From: Candidatus Segetimicrobium genomatis
GTDB taxonomy: Bacteria; Sysuimicrobiota; Sysuimicrobiia; Sysuimicrobiales; Segetimicrobiaceae
Assembly (NCBI GenBank): GCA_005882445.1
Contig: VBAN01000143.1
Span: forward strand, 1,331-8,735
DNA length: 7,405 nucleotides
Direction of reading: 5' to 3'
Part shown: positions 1 through 6,650 of the stretch, in pieces
Layout of the letters: every line of letters begins with the position of its first letter
Numbering within the stretch: position 1 is the stretch's first letter
The notes under the pieces: generated by a model
Seen by the model: the letters and a program-made list of their open reading frames with translations, nothing else
The model's database searches: none
Told to the model about the DNA's origin: nothing
Program-made: the position numbers and the translations under genes

Positions 1-254
1 AGGAGGCTCCGGATGCGCAAACAGATGTCGAGGAAAAGCTGCGAGAGATCGTTCGCGCCACCCCAGGCGTCCTGGGGTGTCACGCGGTGGAGGTCCGCAG
101 GCTCGATCAGAACATGATCGTGACGGTCCACTGCACGCTGCGGCCCGGCCTCCCCGTGGCGGAGGCGCACGATATCACCGAGCGGATCGAACTGGCATTG
201 CGCAAACGGCTCCGGCGAAACATCGTGGTCAATATCCATCCCGAGCCGCAATGA
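1..254 (+). CDS. Cation diffusion facilitator (CDF) metal-efflux protein, C-terminal fragment
   Basis: Frame open from the left edge to TGA at 252-254, giving the last 83 residues; the membrane part lies outside the window. The fragment reads as the cytoplasmic dimerisation domain (ZT_dimer, beta-alpha-beta-beta-alpha-beta). VEEKLREIVRATPGVLGCH leads into strand HAVEVRRL, strand MIVTVHCTL, helix VAEAHDITERIELAL and final strand IVVNIHPEP. Histidines at fragment residues 27, 43, 56 and 79, plus E81, have almost the same spacing as H232, H248, H261, H283 and D285 of E. coli YiiP, which bind zinc in that domain. In the family this domain senses cytoplasmic divalent metal and drives dimer closure, while the missing membrane domain exchanges metal for protons. 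The metal (Zn, Mn, Fe, Co) cannot be told from this part. It is the only plus-strand gene and converges on its neighbour. Confidence 0.85.
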   Translation, partial: EAPDAQTDVEEKLREIVRATPGVLGCHAVEVRRLDQNMIVTVHCTLRPGLPVAEAHDITERIELALRKRLRRNIVVNIHPEPQ

Positions 255-283
255 AATGCGAGCGGCCCGCGCAACGCCTCCGA

Positions 284-310
284 CCCGGCGCGTCCGAATA
301 GCGCACCGGG
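284..310. terminator. Weak hairpin between convergent genes, possible bidirectional terminator
   Basis: In the 64-nt gap between the two convergent stop codons, CCCGGCGCG (284-292) can pair with CGCACCGGG (302-310) around a 9-nt loop. Eight of nine pairs form, with one C-A mismatch. Neither side is followed by a clear T-run, so it is not a textbook Rho-independent terminator. Its position where both transcripts must end is the main argument. Confidence 0.25.
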
Positions 311-318
311 ACGAGTCC

Positions 319-1470
319 TCATTTGAGAGCGATGCTGCTGAACGGTTGATCCGGAGCGGCAGCGTCATACAGCGGGCCCCTCTTGAACACCCGGTCCGCT
401 ACCGTGATGTAGGAAGAGTTTGTCCAGAGCAATCGGTTGCCGGCCTTGAACGTGAAATACATGACCTGCACCACAACGGGCGATTTCGTGTAGACGACCA
501 CCAACGGCGACGCATCAAAGAGGAAGAACGGTTGCTGTTCCGTGATCGCCGCCTGATACCTGCGGCGTTCGGTCTGGTCGGCCGTCGCAAACCACTCCTT
601 CACGCGTCTTGCGCCTTCGGGAGTCAGGCGCTCGGCGAAGTCGTCTATCCCCCGACCGGCAAGGGCCGATTTCAAGTCCTTGATCGTCGCGGTCACCCGC
701 GAAACGAGGGTGGTCAGCCGTCCCGGCGTGTCGAGCGATGCGCCGACGAGAAACACAGAGCTCCGGGGCCCAGCCCAATTCGCCGTCCCCGAGGACGGCA
801 CGGGCGAGACTCGATGCGTGGCCCGCTTGATGTCTTCACCGGTGCAGTACGCTGGATTGGCCGTTGCCGCCGGTCCCCACATTGAATTGAACCAATCGTC
901 CACGAGCTGATAAGTCACCGTGTCCGTCCGATAAGGAAGAAATCCAAATGATCCGTCATCCTCGGACGCAAAGATGAACGGCGCGAAAAACGTCTGCTGC
1001 TTGAACCGAATCTTCGCGAAAAACACCGCCAGTCCGTCGAATTCGTAGGCCCGAGGCATCGCGACGAGCTCAAGCACCTCGAACTGCTGAAAGAAGGCCT
1101 TCGCCTGGTCATCGAACCGCTTCGGATCTCGACCCAGCGTGGGGTGGGACTGTTGATAGAGCGCGGCTCGATCTTTCTGTTTGATGGCCGCGATCACGGC
1201 CTTGAGAGCGCGTTCAGGCGCGTCCAATGTGCTCCTGGTGTCTTCCCACCAGGCCGATTGGGGGTAGGCGCGCTCGACAACCTGCAGGCATGCCGTGGTC
1301 CGGATGCTCTGACTCTCCGCGTGAAAGATCATCGGCAGGTACGCCGGGTGACCCGGTCCCGCCGCTGCCGCGCCGCATCCCAGGCTGAGCGCGACGGCGA
1401 TCACCATCAACGTGCGGACCGGGCCGAACGCCCGCACGATTGGAGCGTGTCTCTCGTCAAGGATCCTCAT
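319..1470 (-). CDS. Exported protein of unknown function, possible two-domain duplication
   Basis: Predicted 383 residues; no family recognised. I chose the ATG at 1470 because it gives a signal-peptide-like N-terminus: charged residues (MRILDERHAPIVRAFGPVR), a hydrophobic core (LMVIAVALSLG), then CGAAAAGP. Cleavage could be by signal peptidase I after the alanines. C32 is preceded by S-L-G, an imperfect lipobox, so a lipoprotein is possible but not clear. An in-frame TTG at 1545 gives a longer, less likely start; the ribosome site before 1470 is weak. The mature part seems to have two similar halves (about 84-199 and 250-378). Each has helices rich in K/R/Q/E, then strands with aromatic residues (FFAKIRFKQQTFFAPFIF in the first, VVVQVMYFTFKAGNRLLW in the second), resembling NTF2/SnoaL-like alpha+beta folds. 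No catalytic motif seen. It lies 75 nt downstream of the exonuclease gene. Confidence 0.7.
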   Translation of the reverse strand: MRILDERHAPIVRAFGPVRTLMVIAVALSLGCGAAAAGPGHPAYLPMIFHAESQSIRTTACLQVVERAYPQSAWWEDTRSTLDAPERALKAVIAAIKQKDRAALYQQSHPTLGRDPKRFDDQAKAFFQQFEVLELVAMPRAYEFDGLAVFFAKIRFKQQTFFAPFIFASEDDGSFGFLPYRTDTVTYQLVDDWFNSMWGPAATANPAYCTGEDIKRATHRVSPVPSSGTANWAGPRSSVFLVGASLDTPGRLTTLVSRVTATIKDLKSALAGRGIDDFAERLTPEGARRVKEWFATADQTERRRYQAAITEQQPFFLFDASPLVVVYTKSPVVVQVMYFTFKAGNRLLWTNSSYITVADRVFKRGPLYDAAAPDQPFSSIALK

Positions 1471-1545
1471 GGGCACCCAACCCGATAGAATCTTCACCGC
1501 GTCTCGCTCAGATTGGATACCCGTGTGATGCCGGGGGGAGGACAA

Positions 1546-2373
1546 TTAGCCGGCCGGCGCCGCGAGCGCGCGCTCCAGCAGGCGGGCGTCTCCGAGGCGG
1601 GCCGCGCACGCCGTGAAGGCCTCGGTGGGGCCGCGCCACCGCAGCTCGTCCACATCGTGGAAGAGGCGCGCGTCGGTCCGGAGCGTCGCCAGATCCTTGA
1701 AGAGGAGGGCCATGCCGCGCCGGTCATCGCCGAGGACGGCGGGTGGGAAGTTCTCGATGATGCCGTGGCGGTTCAGCAAACGCGCCGCGGTTTTCGGACC
1801 GATCCCCGCGATGCCCGGATATCCATCCGCCGGATCGCCGACGAGCGCGAGGAAGTCGGGAATGAGGACGGGGTCCACTCCAAACTTCTCGCGAACGCCG
1901 TCCGCATCGAGGATCCTCCGGCCTCTCCGGTCAACCTGCACGACGCGACCGTCGTGGACGCATTGGGCCAGATCCTTGTCGGGCGTCCAGATGCAGATTT
2001 TCTCCACATCCGTATTTCCGGATGCGATCCGCGCCGCGGACGCCAGCCCGTCGTCGGCCTCGAGCTCGATCATGGGCCAGACGGCCACGCCCATCGCCGC
2101 GAGCGCTCGCTCAAGCGGGTGGAATTGCCCGAGGAGCGCGGGGTCAATGCCCTCTCCGGTCTTGTACCCAGACCAGAGATCGTTGCGAAAGGACTCGATG
2201 ACGTGATCGGTCGCCACACCGACGTGCGTCGCCCCCTCCTCGATCGTCTCCAGCACGGTATGCAGCACACCGGTGACGGCGCCGAACGGCGGATCCTCTC
2301 CTTTGGTGAACCGGCGCAGACCGTAGAAGTGGCGAAACAGCTCGTACGTGCCGTCCAGAAGATGAACGATCAT
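1546..2373 (-). CDS. Stand-alone 5'-3' exonuclease / flap nuclease, PolA N-terminal type
   Basis: 275 residues, about the size of the 5'-nuclease domain of DNA polymerase I, with no polymerase domain attached. The family removes RNA primers and 5' flaps using two metal ions. All expected acids are visible: D7 (LLDGTY), D56 (VATDH), E105/D107/D108 (ELEADDGLASAA, the EADD motif), D132/D134 (TPDKDL), D180/D183 (VGDPADGYPG). The helix-3-turn-helix DNA clamp GIAGIGPKTAARLL follows at about 187-200. SFRNDLWSGYK (61-71) matches the conserved FRxxxxxxYK segment. ATG at 2373 has GGAAGAG seven bases upstream (2381-2387) and follows the zinc-finger gene by 39 nt. It could be an ExoIX-like accessory nuclease; the visible metal set suggests it is active. 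A polymerase I gene elsewhere in the genome cannot be assessed. Confidence 0.9.
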   Translation of the reverse strand: MIVHLLDGTYELFRHFYGLRRFTKGEDPPFGAVTGVLHTVLETIEEGATHVGVATDHVIESFRNDLWSGYKTGEGIDPALLGQFHPLERALAAMGVAVWPMIELEADDGLASAARIASGNTDVEKICIWTPDKDLAQCVHDGRVVQVDRRGRRILDADGVREKFGVDPVLIPDFLALVGDPADGYPGIAGIGPKTAARLLNRHGIIENFPPAVLGDDRRGMALLFKDLATLRTDARLFHDVDELRWRGPTEAFTACAARLGDARLLERALAAPAG

Positions 2374-2380
2374 CGCGAAG

Positions 2381-2387
2381 CTCTTCC
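2381..2387 (-). promoter_or_regulatory. Ribosome binding site of the exonuclease gene
   Basis: GGAAGAG on the minus strand, seven bases before ATG 2373; it decides that start. Confidence 0.6.
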
Positions 2388-2412
2388 GGCGTGCGCACAG
2401 CGGCCCCGCTGA

Positions 2413-2670
2413 TCACACGGCGGTGTTATCGACGTAACACCACCGCCAGTCCTCCCCGGGCTCCAAGGATTGGATGATGGGATGGCGCGTCCCGTGAAAG
2501 TGCTTGGTGGCGTGCCGATTCTTCGAATCATCGCAGCATCCGACGTGGCCGCATGTCAGGCACAATCGGAGGTGCACCCAGGTGTCGCCCATCTCCAGGC
2601 ACTCCTTGCATCCCTTGCCCGAGGGCGTCACCTTCCGTATTTGATCGAGATGTTTGCAGATCGTCGCCAT
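2413..2670 (-). CDS. UBP-type zinc-finger protein
   Basis: 85-residue protein that is essentially one ZnF-UBP domain. Likely zinc ligands in order: C5 and H7 (CKH), C21 and C24 (CKEC), C37 and C40 (CLTC), C45 (GHVGC), H53, H57 and H63 (RHATKHFHGTRHP). This is the multi-zinc arrangement of the family, followed by an aromatic tail WRWCYVDN. In eukaryotes the domain binds the C-terminal glycines of free ubiquitin; the role in bacteria, which mostly lack ubiquitin, is not established. The ATG at 2670 was chosen because a perfect AGGAGG lies five bases upstream. The frame also has an ATG at 2688 overlapping the MFS stop (TGATG), which would add six residues. The short spacing suggests co-expression with the transporter. 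Confidence 0.88.
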   Translation of the reverse strand: MATICKHLDQIRKVTPSGKGCKECLEMGDTWVHLRLCLTCGHVGCCDDSKNRHATKHFHGTRHPIIQSLEPGEDWRWCYVDNTAV

Positions 2671-2675
2671 ACCGG

Positions 2676-2681
2676 CCTCCT
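2676..2681 (-). promoter_or_regulatory. Ribosome binding site of the zinc-finger gene
   Basis: AGGAGG on the minus strand, five bases before ATG 2670. It favours 2670 over the ATG at 2688, which overlaps the MFS stop codon. Confidence 0.8.
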
Positions 2682-2687
2682 GGAACA

Positions 2688-4388
2688 TCAACTGTCTCTG
2701 CTCGATGACGGTGTCGATCGCGGTTCCGCGGCGCGGCGGGTCTCCAGAGGGGGCGGCGGCACCGTGGGCGCTTCCGCACTCAGCCGGCGGCACCATCGTC
2801 GAAACGACGGATCGGGGGACACCACCCGAACGGCCTGCCGGGCGGCCCGGCCGGCGGCGGGTGTCTGGATACCGGCGGCGTTGATCGCGGCCCCCCCAAG
2901 GAGCATCGCGGCGGCCACGAGCATGGCGAGATGAAAGGCGCCGGTGGACGCCTCGCGCGCCGCGCGGCGGACGGCCTCCGGGGTGCCGGGGCCGGGCAGA
3001 TTGAGAGGCGCGACCTCTCCCCGGACCGCCGGGGACGCGACGTCCAACCCCGGGACCTGACCCGCCAGCGCGGTGTAGAAATGGCCGGTCAACACGATGA
3101 AGAGGGCGGCGACGGCAAGCTGGGGGCCCACATCCGCAATCGCATTATTGATGGCCGACGCCACCCCCGCATGCTCGACCGGCACGGAGGCCATGACCGT
3201 CGTGGTGAGAGGAGCAACCATCAGCATGCACCCGAGGCCGAACAGCAGGAGGCCGGGAAGGATGGCGGTCACGTAGCCGGCAGGCGGCGCGAACGTCCCG
3301 ACCGCCGACAGGTTCAGGGCCCACGGCGGGCTCGTGGCCGGGATCCGCGCAAACCAGAGGACCCCGAGGGCCATCAGCACCGGCCCCGCCGTCATGAACC
3401 AGCGGGGGCCGTAGCGCGCCGCCAGCGCGCCAAACCGCGCCGAGAACAACGCCATGAAGATCACCCCGGGAACGGTCGCCACTCCGGCGGCGGCGGCCGA
3501 ATACCCGAAGGTGCCCTGCAGCAGCAGCGTCAGATAGTAGAACGTCACGGCGAGCGCCGCGTAGATCACGAGGGTGGAGAGGTTCGTCACTGTGAAGTTC
3601 CGCGAACGGAACAGCGACGGCGGGATGAGAGGATTGGGGGCGCGCATGATCCACCACGGCAGCAGGAGGGTGGCCGCGGCGCCGATGCCGAGCGCGGCGA
3701 ACGCCGCCGGACTGTGCCATTCCCGCTGCTGTCCCGAGATCGTGCCGACGACCAACCCTCCAACGGCCAGGGCCGTCAGGAGCGTGCCGGGCACATCGAA
3801 CGCTTTCGCCGCGCCGGCGTCCCGGCTCTCGCGGACGAACCGCCCGGTCATCCACAGCGTGATCAGGACGACCGGGACATTGATCAAGAACACCGCCCGC
3901 CACGACACGGTGTCCACCAGCAATCCGCCAACAAAGGGGCCGAGGATCGACAGGCCGGCGGTGGCGCCGGACCACACCCCGAACGCCCGCCCCTGCTCCT
4001 CGCCGGAAAACGTGGCCGTGATCAGCGCCATCGAGCCGGGAACCAGCAGGGCGCCCGCCACGCCCTGCAGCACGCGAAACACCACCAGCCATTCCATGGT
4101 GGGCGCAAGCCCGCTGAGGATCGAGGTCACGCCGAACCCGGCGAGTCCCAGCGTAAACATCCGGCGGCGGCCGTACACATCGGTCATCCCGCCGGCCAGG
4201 ATCAGGAGCGCGCTCTCCGCCAGGAGATACCCGCCGTAGACGTAGGACTGGCCCTCCAGAACGCCGAGGAGGTGCGCGGGCAATTCCTGCCCCATCCGGG
4301 GCAACGCGACCGACACGACGCTCGAGTCCAGGAACACGATACACGACCCGAGAATCGCCGCCCAAAGCGTCCCGCGCGCGCTGCTCAC
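2688..4388 (-). CDS. MFS efflux transporter, DHA2 (EmrB/QacA-like), 14 membrane helices
   Basis: 566-residue inner-membrane protein expected to export drugs or other toxic compounds in exchange for protons; substrate not predictable. Helix 1 carries the signature FLDSSVVSVALP (19-30), with the acidic residue typical of DHA2 pumps. Motif A is GGMTDVYGRRR (66-76) in the loop after helix 2. Motif C, the antiporter signature, is in helix 5 (GLSILGPFVGG, 145-155). Hydrophobic segments continue to about residue 505, fitting 14 helices. The remaining 60 residues are a P/R/S-rich soluble tail, longer than usual. GTG 4388 is the start: GAGGG (4396-4400) lies seven bases upstream and helix 1 begins soon after. 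An 89-nt gap with a hairpin precedes the gene, so it may have its own promoter or an attenuated read-through. The stop overlaps an alternative ATG of the zinc-finger frame. Confidence 0.92.
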   Translation of the reverse strand: MSSARGTLWAAILGSCIVFLDSSVVSVALPRMGQELPAHLLGVLEGQSYVYGGYLLAESALLILAGGMTDVYGRRRMFTLGLAGFGVTSILSGLAPTMEWLVVFRVLQGVAGALLVPGSMALITATFSGEEQGRAFGVWSGATAGLSILGPFVGGLLVDTVSWRAVFLINVPVVLITLWMTGRFVRESRDAGAAKAFDVPGTLLTALAVGGLVVGTISGQQREWHSPAAFAALGIGAAATLLLPWWIMRAPNPLIPPSLFRSRNFTVTNLSTLVIYAALAVTFYYLTLLLQGTFGYSAAAAGVATVPGVIFMALFSARFGALAARYGPRWFMTAGPVLMALGVLWFARIPATSPPWALNLSAVGTFAPPAGYVTAILPGLLLFGLGCMLMVAPLTTTVMASVPVEHAGVASAINNAIADVGPQLAVAALFIVLTGHFYTALAGQVPGLDVASPAVRGEVAPLNLPGPGTPEAVRRAAREASTGAFHLAMLVAAAMLLGGAAINAAGIQTPAAGRAARQAVRVVSPDPSFRRWCRRLSAEAPTVPPPPLETRRAAEPRSTPSSSRDS

Positions 4389-4411
4389 CTCTCGACCCTC
4401 ATGGGGTGGGA

Positions 4412-4427
4412 AACGCCGCCGGGCGTT
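4412..4427 (-). terminator. Perfect short hairpin in the leader of the MFS gene
   Basis: AACGCC (4412-4417) and GGCGTT (4422-4427) form a perfect 6-bp stem with a 4-nt loop. On the transcribed strand it is followed by one more T and then CCC, so the U-run is too short for a strong terminator. It lies after the DUF5996 stop and 23 nt before the GTG of the MFS gene. It could be a weak terminator, an attenuator, or chance in GC-rich DNA. Confidence 0.3.
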
Positions 4428-4477
4428 GATCTCTTCCGGCTACCGGTGCGCGGGGCGTGCCGGCCGCAGGGCCATCG

Positions 4478-5419
4478 TCAGCGCGGCGGCGTGCGTTCGA
4501 GGTTTTCACGATCCCATCGTCCAAGGGTCGCGGCCGCCTCGTACGTGCTCTGAAGAAACTCCAGCACCGCCGCGCGCGGATCCGCCGCCGATCGGACGTC
4601 ATCGTACATCAGCAGGAAATTGTTGAACTCTGCGCTGTAGAATGCCTGCGCCGGGCGGATCGGCGCGTCCTTGCATCCGGGGGGTTCAGGCGCCGCATAC
4701 GAGTAGAACGCGGGACCGGTGAGGCTTCCGCTCCCGGGCCAGAAGCCGCAGCTGCTCACCTCATGGGAGTACCCTTCGCGGGTAATGGGATCGGCGCCCT
4801 CGGAGACCGGCGCGCGCCGGCCCGAAAAGCGGGTCACGGCCATGTCGAAGCCTCCCCAGAAGAAGTGGGCCGGGCTCGCCTTACCGATGAAGCGCGCCCG
4901 GAACTCCTTGAGGATGAGGTCGACCCGGAGAAGAACCCGCCAGAACCGATGCGCGGAGGCCGCATCGTAGGACGCGTGCCGGCGGTCCTCTTCGAAGCGA
5001 ACCGGCGCTTGCACTTCGGACGGCATCGTCCAGATTCGGACGCCGATCCCGAGCCCCCGGAGTGTCTCCATCACGTCGTGATAGAACTCGGCGACCGACC
5101 GAGGCCGGAGTGGGATGCGTTCTGTTTGCCCCTCGCTCGTCTGGAAGATCAGCGCATGGTCGATGAAGTCGAAGGTCGCGTCGAACGCGCGCTCGCCGAA
5201 CGGGATCGGTGTCGTGGTGAGGCCGCGGGAGGTCAGATAGAACGGGACCTCCCACCAGTGATTGACGAGGGGCGTGAGCTTGAGCCTGATCTTCCCGACG
5301 ATCTGCATCCACATGTGGAGCGTATCCCGGGTCTCCCTCCATGCCTCCAACGGCAACGCGGGCCACGCCTCTCGGGGAGACTCGGCGTGCGATGAGGGCC
5401 GGACAACATCAGAGCGCAT
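4478..5419 (-). CDS. DUF5996 family protein
   Basis: 313-residue soluble protein; no signal peptide or membrane segment. I recognise the DUF5996 family from blocks I recall as conserved: WPALPLEAWRETRDTLHMW (19-37), QIVGKIRLKLTPLVNHWWEV (39-58), RGLTTTPIPFG (65-75), FDFIDHALIF (83-92), KEFRARFIGK (171-180), HFFWGGFDMAVTRFSGR (185-201), PITREGYSHEV (211-221), CGFWPGSG (224-231), YAAPEPPG (241-248) and FLQSTYEAAATLGRWDR (288-304). Length is near that of family members and both ends look complete. The biochemical function is unknown to me. The many invariant W, H, R and E residues suggest a ligand-binding or enzymatic role (inference). ATG 5419 is supported by a perfect AGGAGG seven bases upstream. 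The gene starts 11 nt after the ring-cleaving dioxygenase and is probably co-transcribed with it. Confidence 0.9.
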   Translation of the reverse strand: MRSDVVRPSSHAESPREAWPALPLEAWRETRDTLHMWMQIVGKIRLKLTPLVNHWWEVPFYLTSRGLTTTPIPFGERAFDATFDFIDHALIFQTSEGQTERIPLRPRSVAEFYHDVMETLRGLGIGVRIWTMPSEVQAPVRFEEDRRHASYDAASAHRFWRVLLRVDLILKEFRARFIGKASPAHFFWGGFDMAVTRFSGRRAPVSEGADPITREGYSHEVSSCGFWPGSGSLTGPAFYSYAAPEPPGCKDAPIRPAQAFYSAEFNNFLLMYDDVRSAADPRAAVLEFLQSTYEAAATLGRWDRENLERTPPR

Positions 5420-5426
5420 CGGGATC

Positions 5427-5432
5427 CCTCCT
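5427..5432 (-). promoter_or_regulatory. Ribosome binding site of the DUF5996 gene, inside the previous stop codon
   Basis: AGGAGG on the minus strand seven bases before ATG 5419. Its first two bases are the AG of the dioxygenase TAG stop (5431-5433), so terminating ribosomes sit on this site. This suggests reinitiation or coupling. Confidence 0.8.
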
Positions 5433-6381
5433 ACCGCGGACCGGGCTGTGGCACACGGAGCCTGGGCAGGCGGGCCGTGAGGGCCTCACGCTCAGGTTCC
5501 AACCAAGGCGGCAGCCGGAGCTGCGCGCCAAGGGCGTCGGGAGACTCGTCTACCGCGAAGCCGGGGTCGTCGGTCGCGATCTCGAACAGCACGCCGCCGG
5601 GCTCGCGGAAGTAGATCGACTTGAAATACCGGCGGTCCCGCACCGGTGTCACGCTCAACCCTTCTTCGAGGATCTTCCGGCGCCACCCCTGCTGGGTCTC
5701 CTCATCCGGCGTTCGCCACGCGACGTGGTGAACCGTGCCAACCGCCACATGGCCCGGTGGTGCATCCGGAGCGTTGACAATATCCACCCAGCAGGCCAGG
5801 CCCCCGTCCCCCACGACGTACCGGCGGCGGTGTCCCACGGACCTGACCAGACGGAAACCCAGCGCCTGGGTCAGCACCGCTTCGGTATCCTCGTACGCAT
5901 GCTCGAGCAACGCGACACTGTGGAATCCTCGGATCGCCTGCGCGACCGGGACGGGCGCGGCCGCCCACGAATGGCCCAAGGCCTCTCTGGGATCCGCGAC
6001 GAGCTCGAGCTGCAGCCCATCGGGGTCTTCGAACACCAGGATGGGCTCATCGAACAGGGACTCCAGCCTCTCCACCGTGACCGCATGACTCCGCAGGCGA
6101 TCCTCCCAAAACCCCAACGCGTCGGCAGGGATGGAAAACGAGACGGCCGCCGCCTGCCCGACCCCGTGGCGCCCGCGGGGCGCGCCCGGCCAGGGGAAAA
6201 AGGTGAGAATCGTGCCGGGTCGCCCGAGTGCGTCCCCAAAGTACAGGTGATAGGTGCCGGGATCGTCGTAATTGACCGTCTGTTTCACCAGGCGCAGGCC
6301 CAGGATCTCGGCGTAGAACTCCACGGTGTGCTGGGGGTCGCCGGCGATGGCCGTGATGTGATGAATCCCAAGCAGCGTCAC
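5431..6381 (-). CDS. VOC-family ring-cleaving dioxygenase (MhqO/PcpA-like)
   Basis: 316 residues with two glyoxalase/VOC domains, about 4-132 and 150-270. The family uses Fe(II) to open hydroquinone-type aromatic rings (PcpA acts on 2,6-dichlorohydroquinone; MhqO/MhqA-type proteins are linked to quinone stress). The expected 2-His-1-carboxylate ligands are visible: a histidine in GIHHIT (H7/H8), one in VGTVHHVAWR (H218/H219), and E267 in GGVLFEIATD. Their spacing agrees with H11, H227 and E276 of PcpA. Other family marks are EFYAEILGLRLVKQTVNYDD (21-40) and YHLYFGDALGRPGTILTFFP (44-63). The GTG start at 6381 overlaps the TGA of the DUF6510 gene (GTGA). The nearest Shine-Dalgarno-like run, GAGGG, is 12 bases away, so translation probably depends on coupling. 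The natural substrate is unknown. Confidence 0.9.
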   Translation of the reverse strand: MTLLGIHHITAIAGDPQHTVEFYAEILGLRLVKQTVNYDDPGTYHLYFGDALGRPGTILTFFPWPGAPRGRHGVGQAAAVSFSIPADALGFWEDRLRSHAVTVERLESLFDEPILVFEDPDGLQLELVADPREALGHSWAAAPVPVAQAIRGFHSVALLEHAYEDTEAVLTQALGFRLVRSVGHRRRYVVGDGGLACWVDIVNAPDAPPGHVAVGTVHHVAWRTPDEETQQGWRRKILEEGLSVTPVRDRRYFKSIYFREPGGVLFEIATDDPGFAVDESPDALGAQLRLPPWLEPEREALTARLPRLRVPQPGPR

Positions 6382-6650
6382 GTCCGGCTACCGCCCTCAC
6401 TGATCCGAAGAATCCGCGTTCCGCGCATGTCCATCCAATATCGCCCTCGCACATGCGTCAGGCGAATCACGGCGGTATCGCAGGACGGACAGCGCACCAC
6501 CGTCCCCATGCCGTGGACGTATGCGGCAAACGCGCCGATCGGATCGGTGAAACCACACCCTCCGCATGTGGCAAGGACGCCGGTCATTTCAAAGGGAAAG
6601 ACCTCACCCAGGATCCCTCCGACGACATTCCCGTCCAGCCTGCTCTCCAT
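6378..6650 (-). CDS. DUF6510 family small four-cysteine protein
   Basis: 90-residue soluble protein that I place in the DUF6510 family from its DGNVVGGILGEVF start, CGGCG and CPSCD knuckles, and YWMDMRGTRILR end. C29/C32 and C54/C57 form two CxxC pairs, able to hold one Zn or Fe as in zinc ribbons or rubredoxins. Function not established. I recall family members next to a ferredoxin-reductase-like protein and a sulfite-oxidase-like protein, which is the arrangement here. The ATG at 6650 shares its A with the reductase stop (TGATG), and AGGAGG (6657-6662) lies six bases upstream. ATG 6653 is an alternative adding one methionine. Much longer upstream extensions in this frame are shadows of the reductase gene. 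The stop overlaps the dioxygenase start. Confidence 0.85.
   Translation of the reverse strand: MESRLDGNVVGGILGEVFPFEMTGVLATCGGCGFTDPIGAFAAYVHGMGTVVRCPSCDTAVIRLTHVRGRYWMDMRGTRILRISEGGSRT

Noticed and set aside
1471..1545. Possible promoter upstream of the exported-protein gene (TTGTCC and TATCCA on the minus strand)
   Set aside because: Spacing is about 20 bases and both boxes match poorly; not better than expected by chance.
1513..2412. A 299-codon plus-strand frame over the exonuclease gene
   Set aside because: The minus strand carries all nuclease motifs; the plus frame has no recognisable feature.
2931..4553. A 540-codon open frame on the plus strand
   Set aside because: Its product is R/G/H/Q-rich low-complexity sequence with no domain. 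It lies antisense to the clear MFS gene, as expected for GC-rich shadow frames.
6169..6183. GCGCCC-GCG-GGGCGC hairpin inside the dioxygenase gene
   Set aside because: Six-base GC-only stem within codons for GAPRGR; likely chance at this base composition.
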